This document shows positions 34,301-43,284 of a DNA stretch of 64,000 nt, in pieces. Position 1 is the first letter of the stretch, and every line of letters starts with the position of its first letter. The stretch lies in NCBI RefSeq assembly GCF_018143015.1, contig NC_054743.1, positions 40,008,922-40,072,921 on the forward strand, written 5' to 3'. The translations under genes and the position numbers were made by a program. A model generated the notes under the pieces. It was not told the origin of the DNA and ran no database searches. It saw nothing but the letters and a program-made list of their open reading frames with translations. This DNA is from Lytechinus variegatus (Eukaryota; Echinodermata; Echinoidea; Temnopleuroida; Toxopneustidae).

Positions 34301-37300
34301 GAAATCATAAAAGTTTCATTCTTTCTTGTGTTAATGAATTGTCTCTATAATGATGAAATAAGTTGCAGCAATAAATAACTAATGCAATAATTAGTTATCA
34401 ATCCATTGTTAAGTTCTTAGTAGAAAAACTTTGAATAAACCTAATGTCATATAACAAAATACTAAAGAACAAATGGGGATATGACATCATCAAGCCTGCC
34501 TACTGAATATATTAATGAAGACAAGCCTAGAAAATTTCACCAGACTAAATGCAAATCTTTGAAATTAATTAACTTTGTTATTTATTATCCGATTTTGATA
34601 GAATTTTCAGCATTTTGCTCTGTGAATTTTACTCTATTCATTGAGATATAAATATCTCCAGCCTGGACCATCCCTTCAGAGAAAATGGAAAGAGGTTAAA
34701 AATTTAAAGGTATTTGAGAATTGTGAATGGCATTGCATGGTAATGCAGGATTCCTGTATGGCTGTTCTATAGCTTTACATGGCCAGATTCCCATGCGAGA
34801 TCAAATCCAATCACCTCGAACCATTGTCAAGCCTGCAGAGATTGTCTCTATTTGTGGCCCAACACACTGATGTAGGTGATACACTGTATTTTATCCCGAC
34901 CGTCCTATCATTCATGAAAAGAAACATCAACCGGATGTATGTTTCCCATATCACATGGGGTTATTTAATTAATCTTGAATTCAACTTGCCAATCAAATTA
35001 AGTCCCCTAACTTAATATTAGGACTTTAAATATTTAGCTTATCGCCTATGGCCCAACCTTCAAATTTGTCTTGTGAAAGAGATCTGTAGACACAATTTTG
35101 TTTGTTACTATTACAATGTTAATTGCATTTGTAAAGATTTGTACTTTAAAATTGATGTAAATCCAAGTCTGTAATAAGCTTGTTTCGTAGATGTATTTCT
35201 TTGTAATTTGCTTGCTTGCTTTGTCATTTATTGCTTGTTTTCTTGTTTGTCGTTTTGTTCCTTTTCGTTCGTTTTTGTTCATTTTTGTAATCTTTACAGG
35301 TACGTTTGTAAATGAAGTGTAAATTCAAATGAACATTTTCTTCAGCAATTTAACATTTTAAACATGCTTTTCTTTGACAGGGTTCTGGGATCCTTGGATC
35401 ATCTGTTTTACAAGGCATGGTCTTCAAGAAGAACGTCGAGGGCACACTGAACAATGCATCGAAGGCCAAGATAGCTGTCTATTCCTGTCCTATGGATTCA
35501 TCACACACTGAAACTAAGGTACGTCCAAAACCTGAAGGCACTCCCCTATTGCTGTATCTTTGAGTAGTGGTTCAGATACTTGACTCTCAATATAAAGGTT
35601 GATGGTTCGATATAGACAGATACGATGTCATTTGCCAGAGTTTTTTTATGATGCTGGGCGTAACTGAATAAGCAGCCTCATAAAAAAATAAATATGAATT
35701 GACAAGATATGAGCCCAAAAGTTTTCCTGACATATTTTTACAGAGTATAACTTTTATGTGATCACTGCTGTGGAAGTACAGGACAGGCATGTATTCTTAT
35801 GATAACCGAATGTAATAAGGCTAGAAGTTTGAGATTAGCAGGGTAAGCTACAGGGCTAGAAAATTTGTGAAAAGCAGGGTGCATATTCATCTAGAACGAC
35901 ATCAAAGCAAATACGTTTTCTTTGTAAAGAAAGGAACAAGCCTGGAAATTAATAATGAATGCAATCATGCAGGGTAGACTTATATGGAGGGGGTACACTT
36001 GTTATATATAAGGTACCTTGATAGTAATAACTTGGGCAATGCTGTTTGGTAAAAGCTCCAATTTGACTTCTGTCAAAAGGAGGGAGAGAGATTATATTTC
36101 TTGTAGCCAGATATCAATTTTTTTGTCTCACCTGCGAAGCAGAGTGAGACTATAGGCGCCGCTTTTCCGACAGCGGCGGCGGCGTCAACATCAAATCTTA
36201 ACCTGAGGTTAAGTTTTTGAAATGACATCATAACTTAGAAAGTATATGGACCTAGTTCATGAAACTTGGCCATAAGGTTAATCAAGTATTACTGAACATC
36301 CTATAAGAGTTTCATGTCACATGACCAAGGTCAAAGGTCATTTAGGGTCAATGAACTTAGACCATGTTGGAGGAATCAACATCGAAATCTTAACCTGAGG
36401 TTAAGTTTTTGAAATGTCATCATAACTTAGAAAATATATAGACCTAGTTCATGAAACTTGGACATAAGGTTAATCAAGTATCACTGAACATCCTGCATGA
36501 GTTTCACGTCACATGACCAAGGTCAAAGGTCATTTAGGGTCAATGAACTTTGGCCGAATTGGGGATATCTGTTGAATTCCCATCATAACTTTGAAAGTTT
36601 ATGGATCTGATTCATGAAACTTGGACATAATAGTAATCAAGCATCACTGAATATTTTGTGCAAGTTTCAGGTCTCATGATTAAGGTCAAAGGTCATTTAG
36701 GGTCAATGAACTTTGGCCGAATCGGGGGTATCTGTTGAATTACCATCATAACTTTGAAAGTTTATTAGTCTAGTTCATTAAACTTGGACATATGAGTAAT
36801 CAAATATCACTGAACATCCTGTGCGCGTTTCAGGTCACATGACCAAGGTCAAAGGTCAATGAACTTTGGCCGAATTGGGTGTATCTGTTGAATTACCATC
36901 ATAACTTTGAAAGTTTATGGATCTGATTCATGAAACTTGTACATAAGAGTAATCAAGTATCACTGAACATCCTGTGCGAGTTTCAGGTCACATGATCAAG
37001 GTCAAAGGTCATGTAAGGTCAATGAACTTTGGCTATGTTGGGGTTTTTTGTTGAATAACCATCATATCTCTGTAAGTTTATTGGTCTCGTTCATAAAAAG
37101 TGGACATAAGAGTAACCATGTATCACTGAACATCTTGTGTGAGTTAGAGTAGTATTCAAAGTCAGCACTGCTGCTATATTGAACCGCGTGATGCAGGTGA
37201 GACGGCCAGAGGCATTCCACTTGTTTATCTTTGTTACTACTAATAACTACTGGTAATTGATTTATAAAATTCTGGTATTGTTATTTCATTTTTCAGGGTA

Positions 37301-40300
37301 CTGTTTTAATCAAGTCGGCTGCTGAACTTATGACCTACAGTAAAGGAGAAGAAGATGCATTAGAAACAGTAAGTTCAAGATATATGTTAATATAACAGCT
37401 TCATATGTGACATACCTGTTCATACATATCTTTGCCAAAGTCAATTCTTTAGGGACCACAGGGGTCTGTGTGACTCGAGGGACAGTTAAGGAGAAATTGC
37501 AGGTTACAAGCAAATAAAATCATGTTTGATTGGGTCAGGGAAAATTTGCTTTAGAAGGAAAGGATTTCCCATTGTTGAATTGCTTTTGAAAACTGTTCTG
37601 TACACTAGTCTTTCCTCTCCAGCAAATCAATTTACTGTTCTCAGCTAGTGAAGCCTTGCTGTTTGTTTGGGCCAGAAGAAATTTGCAATAAAATGATAAG
37701 ACGATGAGTATTTGGAAGGACTCTTCTGTATCAATTGTTTAATGCATCTTTTAATCTGCAGCAAATCAAAGCCATTGCTGATAGTGATTGAAAAACTCAT
37801 AATAGCTCTTTAACCGAAAGGAGATAGTATATGTACAGATTTATTGAATATGCCTACGTATACATTGCCCATGATGTGTTTTAAGGACTCTTCTGTATTA
37901 ATCGTTTAATTCATCTTTTAATCTGCAGCAAATCAAAGCCATTGCTGATACTGGTGTGAGTGTTGTGGTTTCTGGTGGCAAGGTGGGTGACATGGCACTT
38001 CACTTCCTCAACAAGTACAATCTCATGGCAGTTCGGTTGAACTCAAAGTTTGATCTACGACGTCTGGCTCGGACAGTCCGTGCTACAGTACTACCCCGCA
38101 TGGTGAGTCACATATTTCATCTCAGACAGCTGGTATTGGGATTTCCATTTTCATAACCCTAAATTAATAACTAATGAATGGATAGATGGATGTAGAGATG
38201 AATGGTTAATGGACGGCAACAGCAGACAAAAGAATAAACTGAATAAATGAATGAATTTAAGGAATAAACAAGTAAAATAATGAAAAAATTAAAAGAATAA
38301 GCAACAAACAAATGAATAAATGAAATTCTATCTAATTTCCAATTTTATCGAAAGGAGGTAATGCTACGTTAACATGCCATTGGTGCAATGTAGTAAATCG
38401 TAAATTCTTCCTAGTGCAAGATTTCCCTAGGTCAATACACTCCAGTTCCACATTAAAGAGGTGGTCCAGCCTGGAGATGTTTATATCTCAATGAATAGAG
38501 TGAAATTCATAAAGCAAAATACTGAAAATGTGATCTAAATTGGATAACAAATAACGAAGATATGAATATGCATTAGGTTGGCTGATGATGTCATATCCCC
38601 ACTTGTTCTTTTGTATTTTATTATTTGAAATTAGGTTTATTCAAAAATTTTCTACCAAGAACTAACACAATTGGATTGACAACTGATTATTACAGTGCAT
38701 TTGTTATTTATTGCCACATCTTATTTTATCATAATGAAGACACACCATTTGCACATCTGTGAAAAAATTAAACATATATGATTTCATGTAATAACATAAG
38801 TAAGGAAAAGTGGGGATGTGACATCATCACCCCATCTAATAAGTATTCATGATGATGTGCATATAACTGTTTTCACAAATTATTGACAGACTTTAATTGT
38901 TATCTGATTTTGATGAAATATCAGCATTTTGCTTTGTGAATTTTACTCTATTTATTTAGATATAAATATTTTCAGATCAGACCATCCTTTTGAAGACTCC
39001 AGTGATGTGATTGATAGTCATTACTGTTCGTATTGACCCTTGTCATTTATTTTGTTGTTTCACTGCAGACCCCTCCCACGTCTCAGGAGATGGGTTACTG
39101 TGACAATGTCTTCATGGATGAAGTTGGAGACACACCAGTCATCATTTTCAAACAAGGTTGGTTCATATTTTTTTTGGGGGGGGGGGGGAGGGAGGAAAAT
39201 CCAGATGAATATTGAAGTGATACATTGTTTTTTCCTGAAACAGTTTTTCCTGAAACAGCATATATTAAAACTTTTTATGCAATTATGATGAACACGTAAC
39301 TCATTTCTTTTAAATAGTACAGAGACTTAATATTTTCAGTTTGTGATTAACCTCCTCAAAGAGGCCATGCGACAATCCTATAATAGATTTTGTTACTTTT
39401 TAGTGCAATTTTTGTAAATAATTTTTTTCTCCTGAATGGTCTATTGTCATGTTGCTTGCGACATTGATTTTCACGTTGATCTGAATGAATCTATTCCCAA
39501 TACAGAGTCTGCAGAGAATTCTATCTCCACCCTTGTGATCCGAGGATCAACTGAAAACATCATGGATGACATTGAACGGGCAGTAGATGATGGTGTCAAT
39601 ACTTACAAGGCGCTAACAAAGGTAACAACCCTACTTCTGTGTGTGGTGCTCTCTCTTATTCAGCTAATTGCCTATAGTGATCGCTAAAATTGATTCCCAT
39701 GGAGTCAGGTTGTCTGTATTACCCTTTATAGACAGGCTAAAATTTCCTTAACCCCGTACTATTGGTGGGGCTAAATGGCAATTTAGCCCCACCTATAGTA
39801 CGGGGTTAAGCTTAGCCCACTTTCGTTTTACACAGCGTTTTTGCAAAGTGGGCTAACCCCACCTATAGTACGGGATTATTTGGCCCTGCAAAAAAGCAGG
39901 GTTATCCCACCAATTGCGGTGCTAAGAGCAATAGTACGGGGTTAAGATCGCATGTGTAAAACGAAAGTGGGCTAAGCTTAACCCCCTACTATAGGTGGGG
40001 CTAAATGGCAATTTGGCCCCACCTAGAGTACGGGGTTAAGGAAATTGTAGCGTGTGTAAAAAGTGTACGAGTGAAGCACTTGTACTACGAATGATCGACA
40101 AAAACCACTAGTCCGGGGTTAGCGAGTTTCGTGTGTAAAAAGCAAGCATTCCTTATCCGGGGTTAGCAATAACAATTTGGCATGTGTGAAAAGGAAAGAA
40201 AATAGTACGGGGTTAGGGATAGTACGGGGTTAGCGATAGTCCGGGGTTAAGAAAATCCTGTGTAAAAAGGGCATATGAGAACCTTTCTATCAAGGGCACA

Positions 40301-42684
40301 TTTGTTTTGTTTGTGTCTCATTCCTCTTGATTTTATTATCTTGTCTTATATGACTGATTTAACATTTTCCTTTTTCACACTGACTTTATAGATAAACTGT
40401 GGTACTGATAACAACAGAAAGTAACATTTTCACAGATCTAATAAAGAAGAAGCACACAGAATTATAGAAACAAAAAATGAATAAATAAAATCTACCAAAG
40501 TTTTTTTTCAGAAAAATTAATATTACAACGTAAGTAGCAAATGAAGATTATAAGATTTACTGAAAAATGCATGTTGGTTTATATTGTGGTCCCACATGTT
40601 GTTTAATGCTTTAGCTATACCAGGATAAGGAAATGGCAATGAAATTAATATAATATCAAGCAAGGCTGAATGATTTTAGTTCACCTTTTTTTTTTGAATA
40701 AGCATTTAGGATTATGATAAGCACTTTTAGTGCTACCAAGTATTTCCAATCATAATTAGATGTTTATACCAGCTTCAACAATCTAGTTCTTTAAACAGTC
40801 CAGATTTTCTTCTACTTATTCTGATTACTTGCAGGACAACAGGTTTGTTCCTGGGGCTGGTGCAACCGAGGTGGAGCTTGCTCATCAACTGGCCACCTAC
40901 AGCGAGACCATCCCAGGACTAGCCCAGTACGCTGTGAAGCAGTATTCCCAGGCCTTTGAGGCCATGCCCAGGGCTCTAGCTGAGAATGCGGGTGTGAAGG
41001 CCACCGAGGTTCTCTCAAAGCTGTATGCAGCTCACCAGGATGGACAGAAGAATGTAGGATTTGATATTGAGGTGAGAGCTTTTAAACTTACTATTGCTTT
41101 GTGCTTTGTATTTTATTTTTGTACATTTTGTACATTATTGTATGAAAATACAATAACAATAATGTGCAGTTGTGGAGCCAGAATTTGCCAGTAGACATTC
41201 TCTGAACAGAAAAAAACTTTACATGCAAGAAAAAAAAAAGAATACCATTTGAATTTGCAATGTGTCATTTTCCCTTTCCAGTTTTGTGGACAAGCCAAAA
41301 AAAAAAGAATTAGAATAATCATGACCTTTTACAGGGTCCATTTCTTATTATTTTTGGTAATTGGTTTGGGCATTTGCCACATTCTCCCCTGGATCCTTCG
41401 CTGTCTAAAGAAATCAAAGTAGAAGACAAATATATTCAAGAAGTGGTAGTATACAAGTCTGCAGGTACAAAATTCATAATGAAAGGAGAACATGCGGGAA
41501 CCAGCATTAAAGTTTATATTTTAGAAATTAATATTTTTAAATTTGATATGATTTCTTTATGTCATTTTCGAATACATCTCTGCATGTTCGATTTTATTTT
41601 GAAAATGGTTTGAGAATTAATGACTAATGGAAGAATAATGAATGGCTGTCCAGTGTACATGTACACAGTATGCATTAGCAGATTGATGAGTACAATTAAT
41701 ATTTTGTTTATTTTATTTCATCTTTTGTTTTCCAACTTTTCTTGTAGGCTGAGGGTGCTGATGTAAAGGATGTTGTAGAAGCAGGCATCATGGATGCTTA
41801 TCTTACAAAGTACACTGCTATCAAGCTGGCTACCAATGCAGCCATCACCGTTCTTAGAGTTGATCAGGTAAAAGCAACTGCAAACTGTTCACTCACTGCG
41901 CTATCTCTATTCCATTTAATTATCCCAAATCATATGAAGGTCTCATAGCACAAAGCTGTGCCAAGAGAATAGATTATTTGCAGTTTTAACACAGCCTGTA
42001 TCATGTCAATTATTTTTGTTTTGGTCTCCACCGGTGTTGCGCCGGAAAAAATCTTGTATTCTGATACATGGATATCGATTAAAGGTTTGAAAAACAAACT
42101 AAAGAATTAAAAAAAAACAAGGATATTTATGATCCAAGCATGAACAAAATTGATGTAAGAACCATAATAAAAGACATCCAAAGCAGGATTGGCATGTCAA
42201 CCCTCCTCACTTTCCTTTCCAAAATATTAATGTATTGTATGATGTCCTTTGCAGAACACCGGTGTGTTGGCTCAGTTGGTAGAGCATCCGTCTCACAACC
42301 GGGAGGTCATGGGTTCAAACCCCGGCCACGTCAGACCAAAGGACGTTAAAAGATGGGAGTTGCTGCTACGCTGTTTTGCGTTCAACAATTAAAGGGATAG
42401 AGCCTTATCGATCTGATGCTGCACAGTGGCTGCCGTGCCCACGATCAAATAGGCAAAACAAATTTTCGGAGTATTTCATTTCTGTTGTCTATTTCAAACA
42501 ATAAGATATGGATTTCATTTCATTTTCCATTCAAAGGCCGTGAATTTTAACCCAGGCTTAGTTGTAACACAAAACATTAATCACTTATGCTTTTCCGATC
42601 TTCCTGTTTCAGATCATCATGGCTAAACCCGCAGGAGGTCCCAAGGTCAGGCAACCAGGCGGAGGAGACAACGATGATGATTAG
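25262..42684 (+). CDS. CCT8: T-complex protein 1 subunit theta (CCT8), 14 coding exons
   Basis: One of eight subunits of the cytosolic ATP-driven chaperonin CCT/TRiC, which folds actin, tubulin and WD proteins. Joined exons: 25262-25321, 29226-29396, 30279-30410, 31997-32066, 32658-32786, 33948-34009, 35381-35518, 37297-37368, 37929-38102, 39069-39156, 39506-39621, 40835-41071, 41748-41867, 42613-42684. Total 1641 nt, 546 residues (human 548), with GT..AG throughout. Visible motifs: IPRAPGFAQMLKDGAK at the N-terminus, AYGPSGMNKMV, EVGDGTNF (ATP pocket), DDIERAVDDGVNT (carries the hydrolytic Asp of group II chaperonins), PGAGATEVEL and VLRVDQIIMAKPAGGPK. The C-terminus ends GGGDNDDD. The start has A at -3 and G at +4. 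The theta assignment rests on end-to-end similarity, not just the shared chaperonin fold. Confidence 0.97.
26521..26583 (-). mobile_element. Short non-LTR retrotransposon 3' fragment
   Basis: The nucleotide phrase GTTCAGCGGAACAACCA ... AAGCTTTTGGTCTAAG matches the better-preserved fragment at 50071-50267, which encodes a LINE-type ORF2 tail on the same (minus) strand. Confidence 0.5.
26650..27860 (+). repeat. ~220-bp diverged tandem repeats in CCT8 intron 1
   Basis: Phrases such as TTGTACATGTTTCAGTGGAAGTGA, AAAGTGGAG..GGGGGCT and CCGCTTATGAAGGATTTA recur near 26660, 26865, 27480-27620 and 27820. One repeat is split by the 26919-27474 element. The neighbouring repeat preserves the uninterrupted sequence (AATCATAGTGAAAG). 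Confidence 0.7.
26919..27474 (+). mobile_element. 556-bp hairpin-dense TIR element, copy 1 (CCT8 intron 1)
   Basis: Ends TTACCCTTTTTACACAGG and CCTGTCTAAAAAGGGTAA, flanked by TAG (26916-26918, 27475-27477). Comparison with the adjacent empty tandem repeat supports a 3-bp target duplication. The interior repeats CCCCGTACTATAGGTGGGGC on both strands; each such pair folds into a ~30-bp stem. No coding frame. The reverse-oriented partner is at 39719-40274. Confidence 0.85.
28339..28635. mobile_element. TIR element TACCGTAAGTAACGG
   Basis: Left TACCGTAAGTAACGGTCTAT and right ATAGTCAGTTACTTGCGGTA are ~28-bp imperfect inverted ends, each with ACCGCA inside. About 300 bp, non-coding. Confidence 0.7.
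28883..29075 (+). pseudogene. Non-LTR retrotransposon ORF2 C-terminal remnant
   Basis: One frame reads GLRSGNNATLVVRPTSTGDR, then SFAASVLRLWNHLP, then a stop. After a frame change it continues EHSIFESSQLAFWELFSSHS. The RSF..A..LWN.LP pattern followed by a 'S..F...L' stretch is the usual tail of LINE reverse transcriptase proteins. Only this tail remains, about 150 bp before CCT8 exon 2. Confidence 0.7.
29226..29396 (+). CDS. CCT8: CCT8 exon 2 (residues 21-77)
   Basis: Acceptor is tttcgttcag. Encodes NFQGLEEAIYRNIGACKELA, TTRSAYGPSGMNKMV and LFVTNDAATILRELE. Donor is GAG|gtaatg. Phase 0. Confidence 0.97.
29788..29960. mobile_element. TTCATAAAGCTGTT hairpin MITE in CCT8 intron 2
   Basis: TTCATAAAGCTGTTTTTAAG and GTTACAAACAGGTTCATGAA are imperfect inverted ends with GCAACTT/AAGTTAC arms. 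Same general type as the element at 56481. Confidence 0.5.
30279..30410 (+). CDS. CCT8: CCT8 exon 3 (residues 78-121)
   Basis: Acceptor is ttccattgcag. Carries EQEVGDGTNFVMVFAGALL, the chaperonin nucleotide-binding GDGT motif. Donor is ATG|gtaagc. Phase 0. Confidence 0.97.
30570..30811. mobile_element. hAT-like element CAGGGCTCGACATT
   Basis: Ends CAGGGCTCGACATT and TAGTGTGGAGCCTTG are inverted. TATATGG flanks both sides (30563-30569, 30812-30818), close to the 8-bp duplication of hAT elements. The interior has GGGCCACCAAAA repeats. Confidence 0.8.
30912..31331. mobile_element. TIR element TAGGGACAGTGATTTTCCG
   Basis: Ends TAGGGACAGTGATTTTCCG and CGGAAAATCACTGTCCCTA are perfect 19-bp inverted repeats. 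AGAGTC flanks each side (30906-30911, 31332-31337). The interior is rich in TTCCGTTT words. Probably hAT-related and non-autonomous, 100 bp from the previous element. Confidence 0.85.
31997..32066 (+). CDS. CCT8: CCT8 exon 4 (residues 122-144)
   Basis: Acceptor is ttccttcttag. Encodes GLSPTEVIEGFEVALKKT and LEILP. Donor is CCAG|gtattg. Leaves phase 1. Confidence 0.95.
32067..32657. other. CCT8 intron 4
   Basis: A decayed MITE may lie at about 32158-32255 (GGCTTTCATAAAGATCGACC against a TATATGAAACAGGCC end). Nothing else is recognised. Confidence 0.4.
32658..32786 (+). CDS. CCT8: CCT8 exon 5 (residues 145-187)
   Basis: Acceptor is tctgatttcag. Encodes KDLRNVQEVTQAIRTSVMSK, QYGNEDFLAKMIAQAC. 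Donor is TGCA|gtaagt. Phase 1. Confidence 0.96.
33224..33376 (+). repeat. 153-bp direct repeat, copy 1 (intron 5)
   Basis: Matches 34731-34883 at all but one of 153 positions (CTCTACATGG here, CTTTACATGG there). Non-coding as far as I can see. The two copies sit either side of exon 6. Confidence 0.95.
33948..34009 (+). CDS. CCT8: CCT8 exon 6 (residues 188-208)
   Basis: Acceptor is ttttttcgtag. Encodes SVMSKTSTFNVDNVRVAKIL, aligned to human FNVDNIRVCKIL. 62 nt, so skipping it would shift the frame. Donor is TTG|gtaagt. Confidence 0.93.
34080..34674. mobile_element. Foldback family B copy 1 (CCT8 intron 6)
   Basis: The right end TTGAGATATAAATATCTCCAGC..GGACCATCCC and a decayed left end GGGATGCTCATGGCTGAAA are inverted. 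GCTGATGATGTCACATCCCC at 34250 pairs with GGGGATATGACATCATC at 34474. Similar to 38460-38988 and, in layout, to family A. Confidence 0.75.
34731..34883 (+). repeat. 153-bp direct repeat, copy 2 (intron 6)
   Basis: Second copy of 33224-33376, offset 1507 bp. The high identity means a recent duplication or an assembly overlap. Confidence 0.95.
35381..35518 (+). CDS. CCT8: CCT8 exon 7 (residues 209-254)
   Basis: Acceptor is tttctttgacag. Encodes GSGILGSSVLQGMVFKKNVE and AKIAVYSCPMDSSHTETK, the apical-domain start. Donor is AAG|gtacgt. Confidence 0.97.
35561..35680 (+). mobile_element. Degraded tRNA-derived SINE head
   Basis: GAGTAGTGGTTCAGATACTT resembles an A box and GATGGTTCGATAT a B box at tRNA-like spacing. 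The tail is non-tRNA and AT-rich. Confidence 0.4.
36121..37223 (+). mobile_element. Minisatellite transposon with five perfect DR1 motifs (CCT8 intron 7)
   Basis: The terminus TTGTCTCACCTGCGAAGC and the end GCAGGTGAGACGGCCAGAGG are inverted (TCTCACCTGC). Five internal ~153-192-bp units each contain AGGTCAAAGGTCA, at 36328, 36520, 36683, 36846 and 36999. Most are preceded by CATGACCA and followed by TTTAGGGTCAATGAAC. A diverged copy is at 18506. Non-coding. Confidence 0.85.
37297..37368 (+). CDS. CCT8: CCT8 exon 8 (residues 255-278)
   Basis: Acceptor is catttttcag. Encodes GTVLIKSAAELMTYSKGEED and ALET. Donor is ACA|gtaagt. Phase 0. Confidence 0.96.
37716..37783 (+). pseudogene. Duplicated 3' splice site and first codons of CCT8 exon 9
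   Basis: 68 bp matching 37883-37950 with three differences. It includes the polypyrimidine stretch, TTTTAATCTGCAG and the codons for QIKAIAD. Here the copy then reads AGT GAT TGA, so splicing to it would stop translation after nine codons. Confidence 0.9.
37929..38102 (+). CDS. CCT8: CCT8 exon 9 (residues 279-336)
   Basis: Acceptor is tttaatctgcag. Encodes QIKAIADTGVSVVVSGGKVG, MALHFLNKYNLMAVRLNSKF and DLRRLARTV. Donor is ATG|gtgagt. Confidence 0.97.
38460..38988. mobile_element. Foldback family B copy 2 (CCT8 intron 9)
   Basis: GGTGGTCCAGCCTGGAGATG and TTTTCAGATCAGACCATCC are inverted ends. TTTATATCTCAATGAATAGA pairs with TCTATTTATTTAGATATAAA, and GATGATGTCATATCCCCAC with GTGGGGATGTGACATCATC. 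About 530 bp, non-coding. Confidence 0.8.
39069..39156 (+). CDS. CCT8: CCT8 exon 10 (residues 337-365)
   Basis: Acceptor is tttcactgcag. Encodes TPPTSQEMGYCDNVFMDEVG and DTPVIIFKQ. The donor CAAG|gttggt is a poor match. A run of 13 G lies 20 nt downstream (39176-39188). Frame and homology fix the boundary. Confidence 0.93.
39506..39621 (+). CDS. CCT8: CCT8 exon 11 (residues 366-404)
   Basis: Acceptor is cccaatacag. Encodes ESAENSISTLVIRGSTENIM and DDIERAVDDGVNTYKALTK, with the Asp of the hydrolytic site. Donor is AAG|gtaaca. Confidence 0.97.
39719..40274 (-). mobile_element. 556-bp hairpin-dense TIR element, copy 2 (CCT8 intron 11, reversed)
   Basis: Reverse complement of 26919-27474, with the same length and few changes. 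Starts TTACCCTTTATAGACAGG and ends CCTGTGTAAAAAGGG. Contains the same CCCCGTACTATAGGTGGGGC stems and the same unique blocks (GAATGATCGACAAAAACCAC). Confidence 0.9.
40835..41071 (+). CDS. CCT8: CCT8 exon 12 (residues 405-483)
   Basis: Acceptor is gattacttgcag. Encodes DNRFVPGAGATEVELAHQLA, AFEAMPRALAENAGVKATEV and KNVGFDIE. Donor is GAG|gtgaga. The largest CCT8 exon. Confidence 0.97.
41072..41747. other. CCT8 intron 12
   Basis: A-rich homopolymer patches near 41210-41310. No bounded repeat or extra exon was seen. Confidence 0.5.
41748..41867 (+). CDS. CCT8: CCT8 exon 13 (residues 484-523)
   Basis: Acceptor is ttttcttgtag. Encodes AEGADVKDVVEAGIMDAYLT and IKLATNAAITVLRVDQ. Donor is CAG|gtaaaa. 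Confidence 0.97.
42259..42410 (+). mobile_element. tRNA-Val-like SINE (CCT8 intron 13)
   Basis: The tRNA-like head has A box TGGCTCAGTTGGTAGAGCA, loop CTCACAA (CAC, valine-like) and B box GGTTCAAACCC. The acceptor arm does not pair. A SINE-type tail follows (GGACGTTAAAAGATGGGAG, GCGTTCAACAATTAAAGG). So this is a retroposon, not a working tRNA. Confidence 0.75.
42613..42684 (+). CDS. CCT8: CCT8 exon 14 (residues 524-546, stop TAG)
   Basis: Acceptor is ttcctgtttcag. Encodes IIMAKPAGGPKVRQPGGGDN, DDD. This is the usual acidic, flexible CCT C-terminus. Confidence 0.96.
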   Translation: MIMAKPAGGPKVRQPGGGDNDDD

Positions 42685-43284
42685 TGCTATGCGGAATCAA
42701 CGCAAATATGTAGTTCTCTATAAATGTATTTAATTCCCTGCACATGTGTTGAAAACAAGTACTGGAACCCATTTACAACTATATTTGGTGATTCCTATGG
42801 GTTTTGTAGTGGTACCACTGATTGAAGTAGGCAGTGGGGTAACCTGTTGAGTGAAAAATTCTGTAATTCCCTAGGGTCATGTCTGGGGACCACCAATTCT
42901 AGTAGGCAATGGGTTAAAAAGAGCCGCTTTGATCAGAGTCACCATGTGGCATTTAACTGACGTTGTTATTGCCTATGCAGAAAGTGAAGGAGTCGGAAGA
43001 AAAAATATGCCAGTGAGGATCCCAGTTATAATTCACAGCTAATACCACAGCCAACTGCTTCCAAACCAACGGATGATATGTCATTGGGAAATGATGTTAA
43101 AGCTTTGATCGGCCTGGAGTTGGTTTTGTTGATGTGGCTGTTGTATCAGTGTGGTTAAGACTCTTGTAAAGGCACCTTAGAGTGTCAGGATTTTCTGCAA
43201 GTCACCAGGCATTTTTCACCTATTTGACCTTGGTTCCCTTTATTATGTCAACTATGTAATTACGAGTATTTACCAGTAGTTCTC

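Noticed and set aside
42259..42333. tRNA-Val gene
   Set aside because: Boxes A and B are good, but the acceptor and anticodon stems do not pair properly, and a SINE tail follows. Similar heads at 10495 and 18058 also carry non-tRNA tails.
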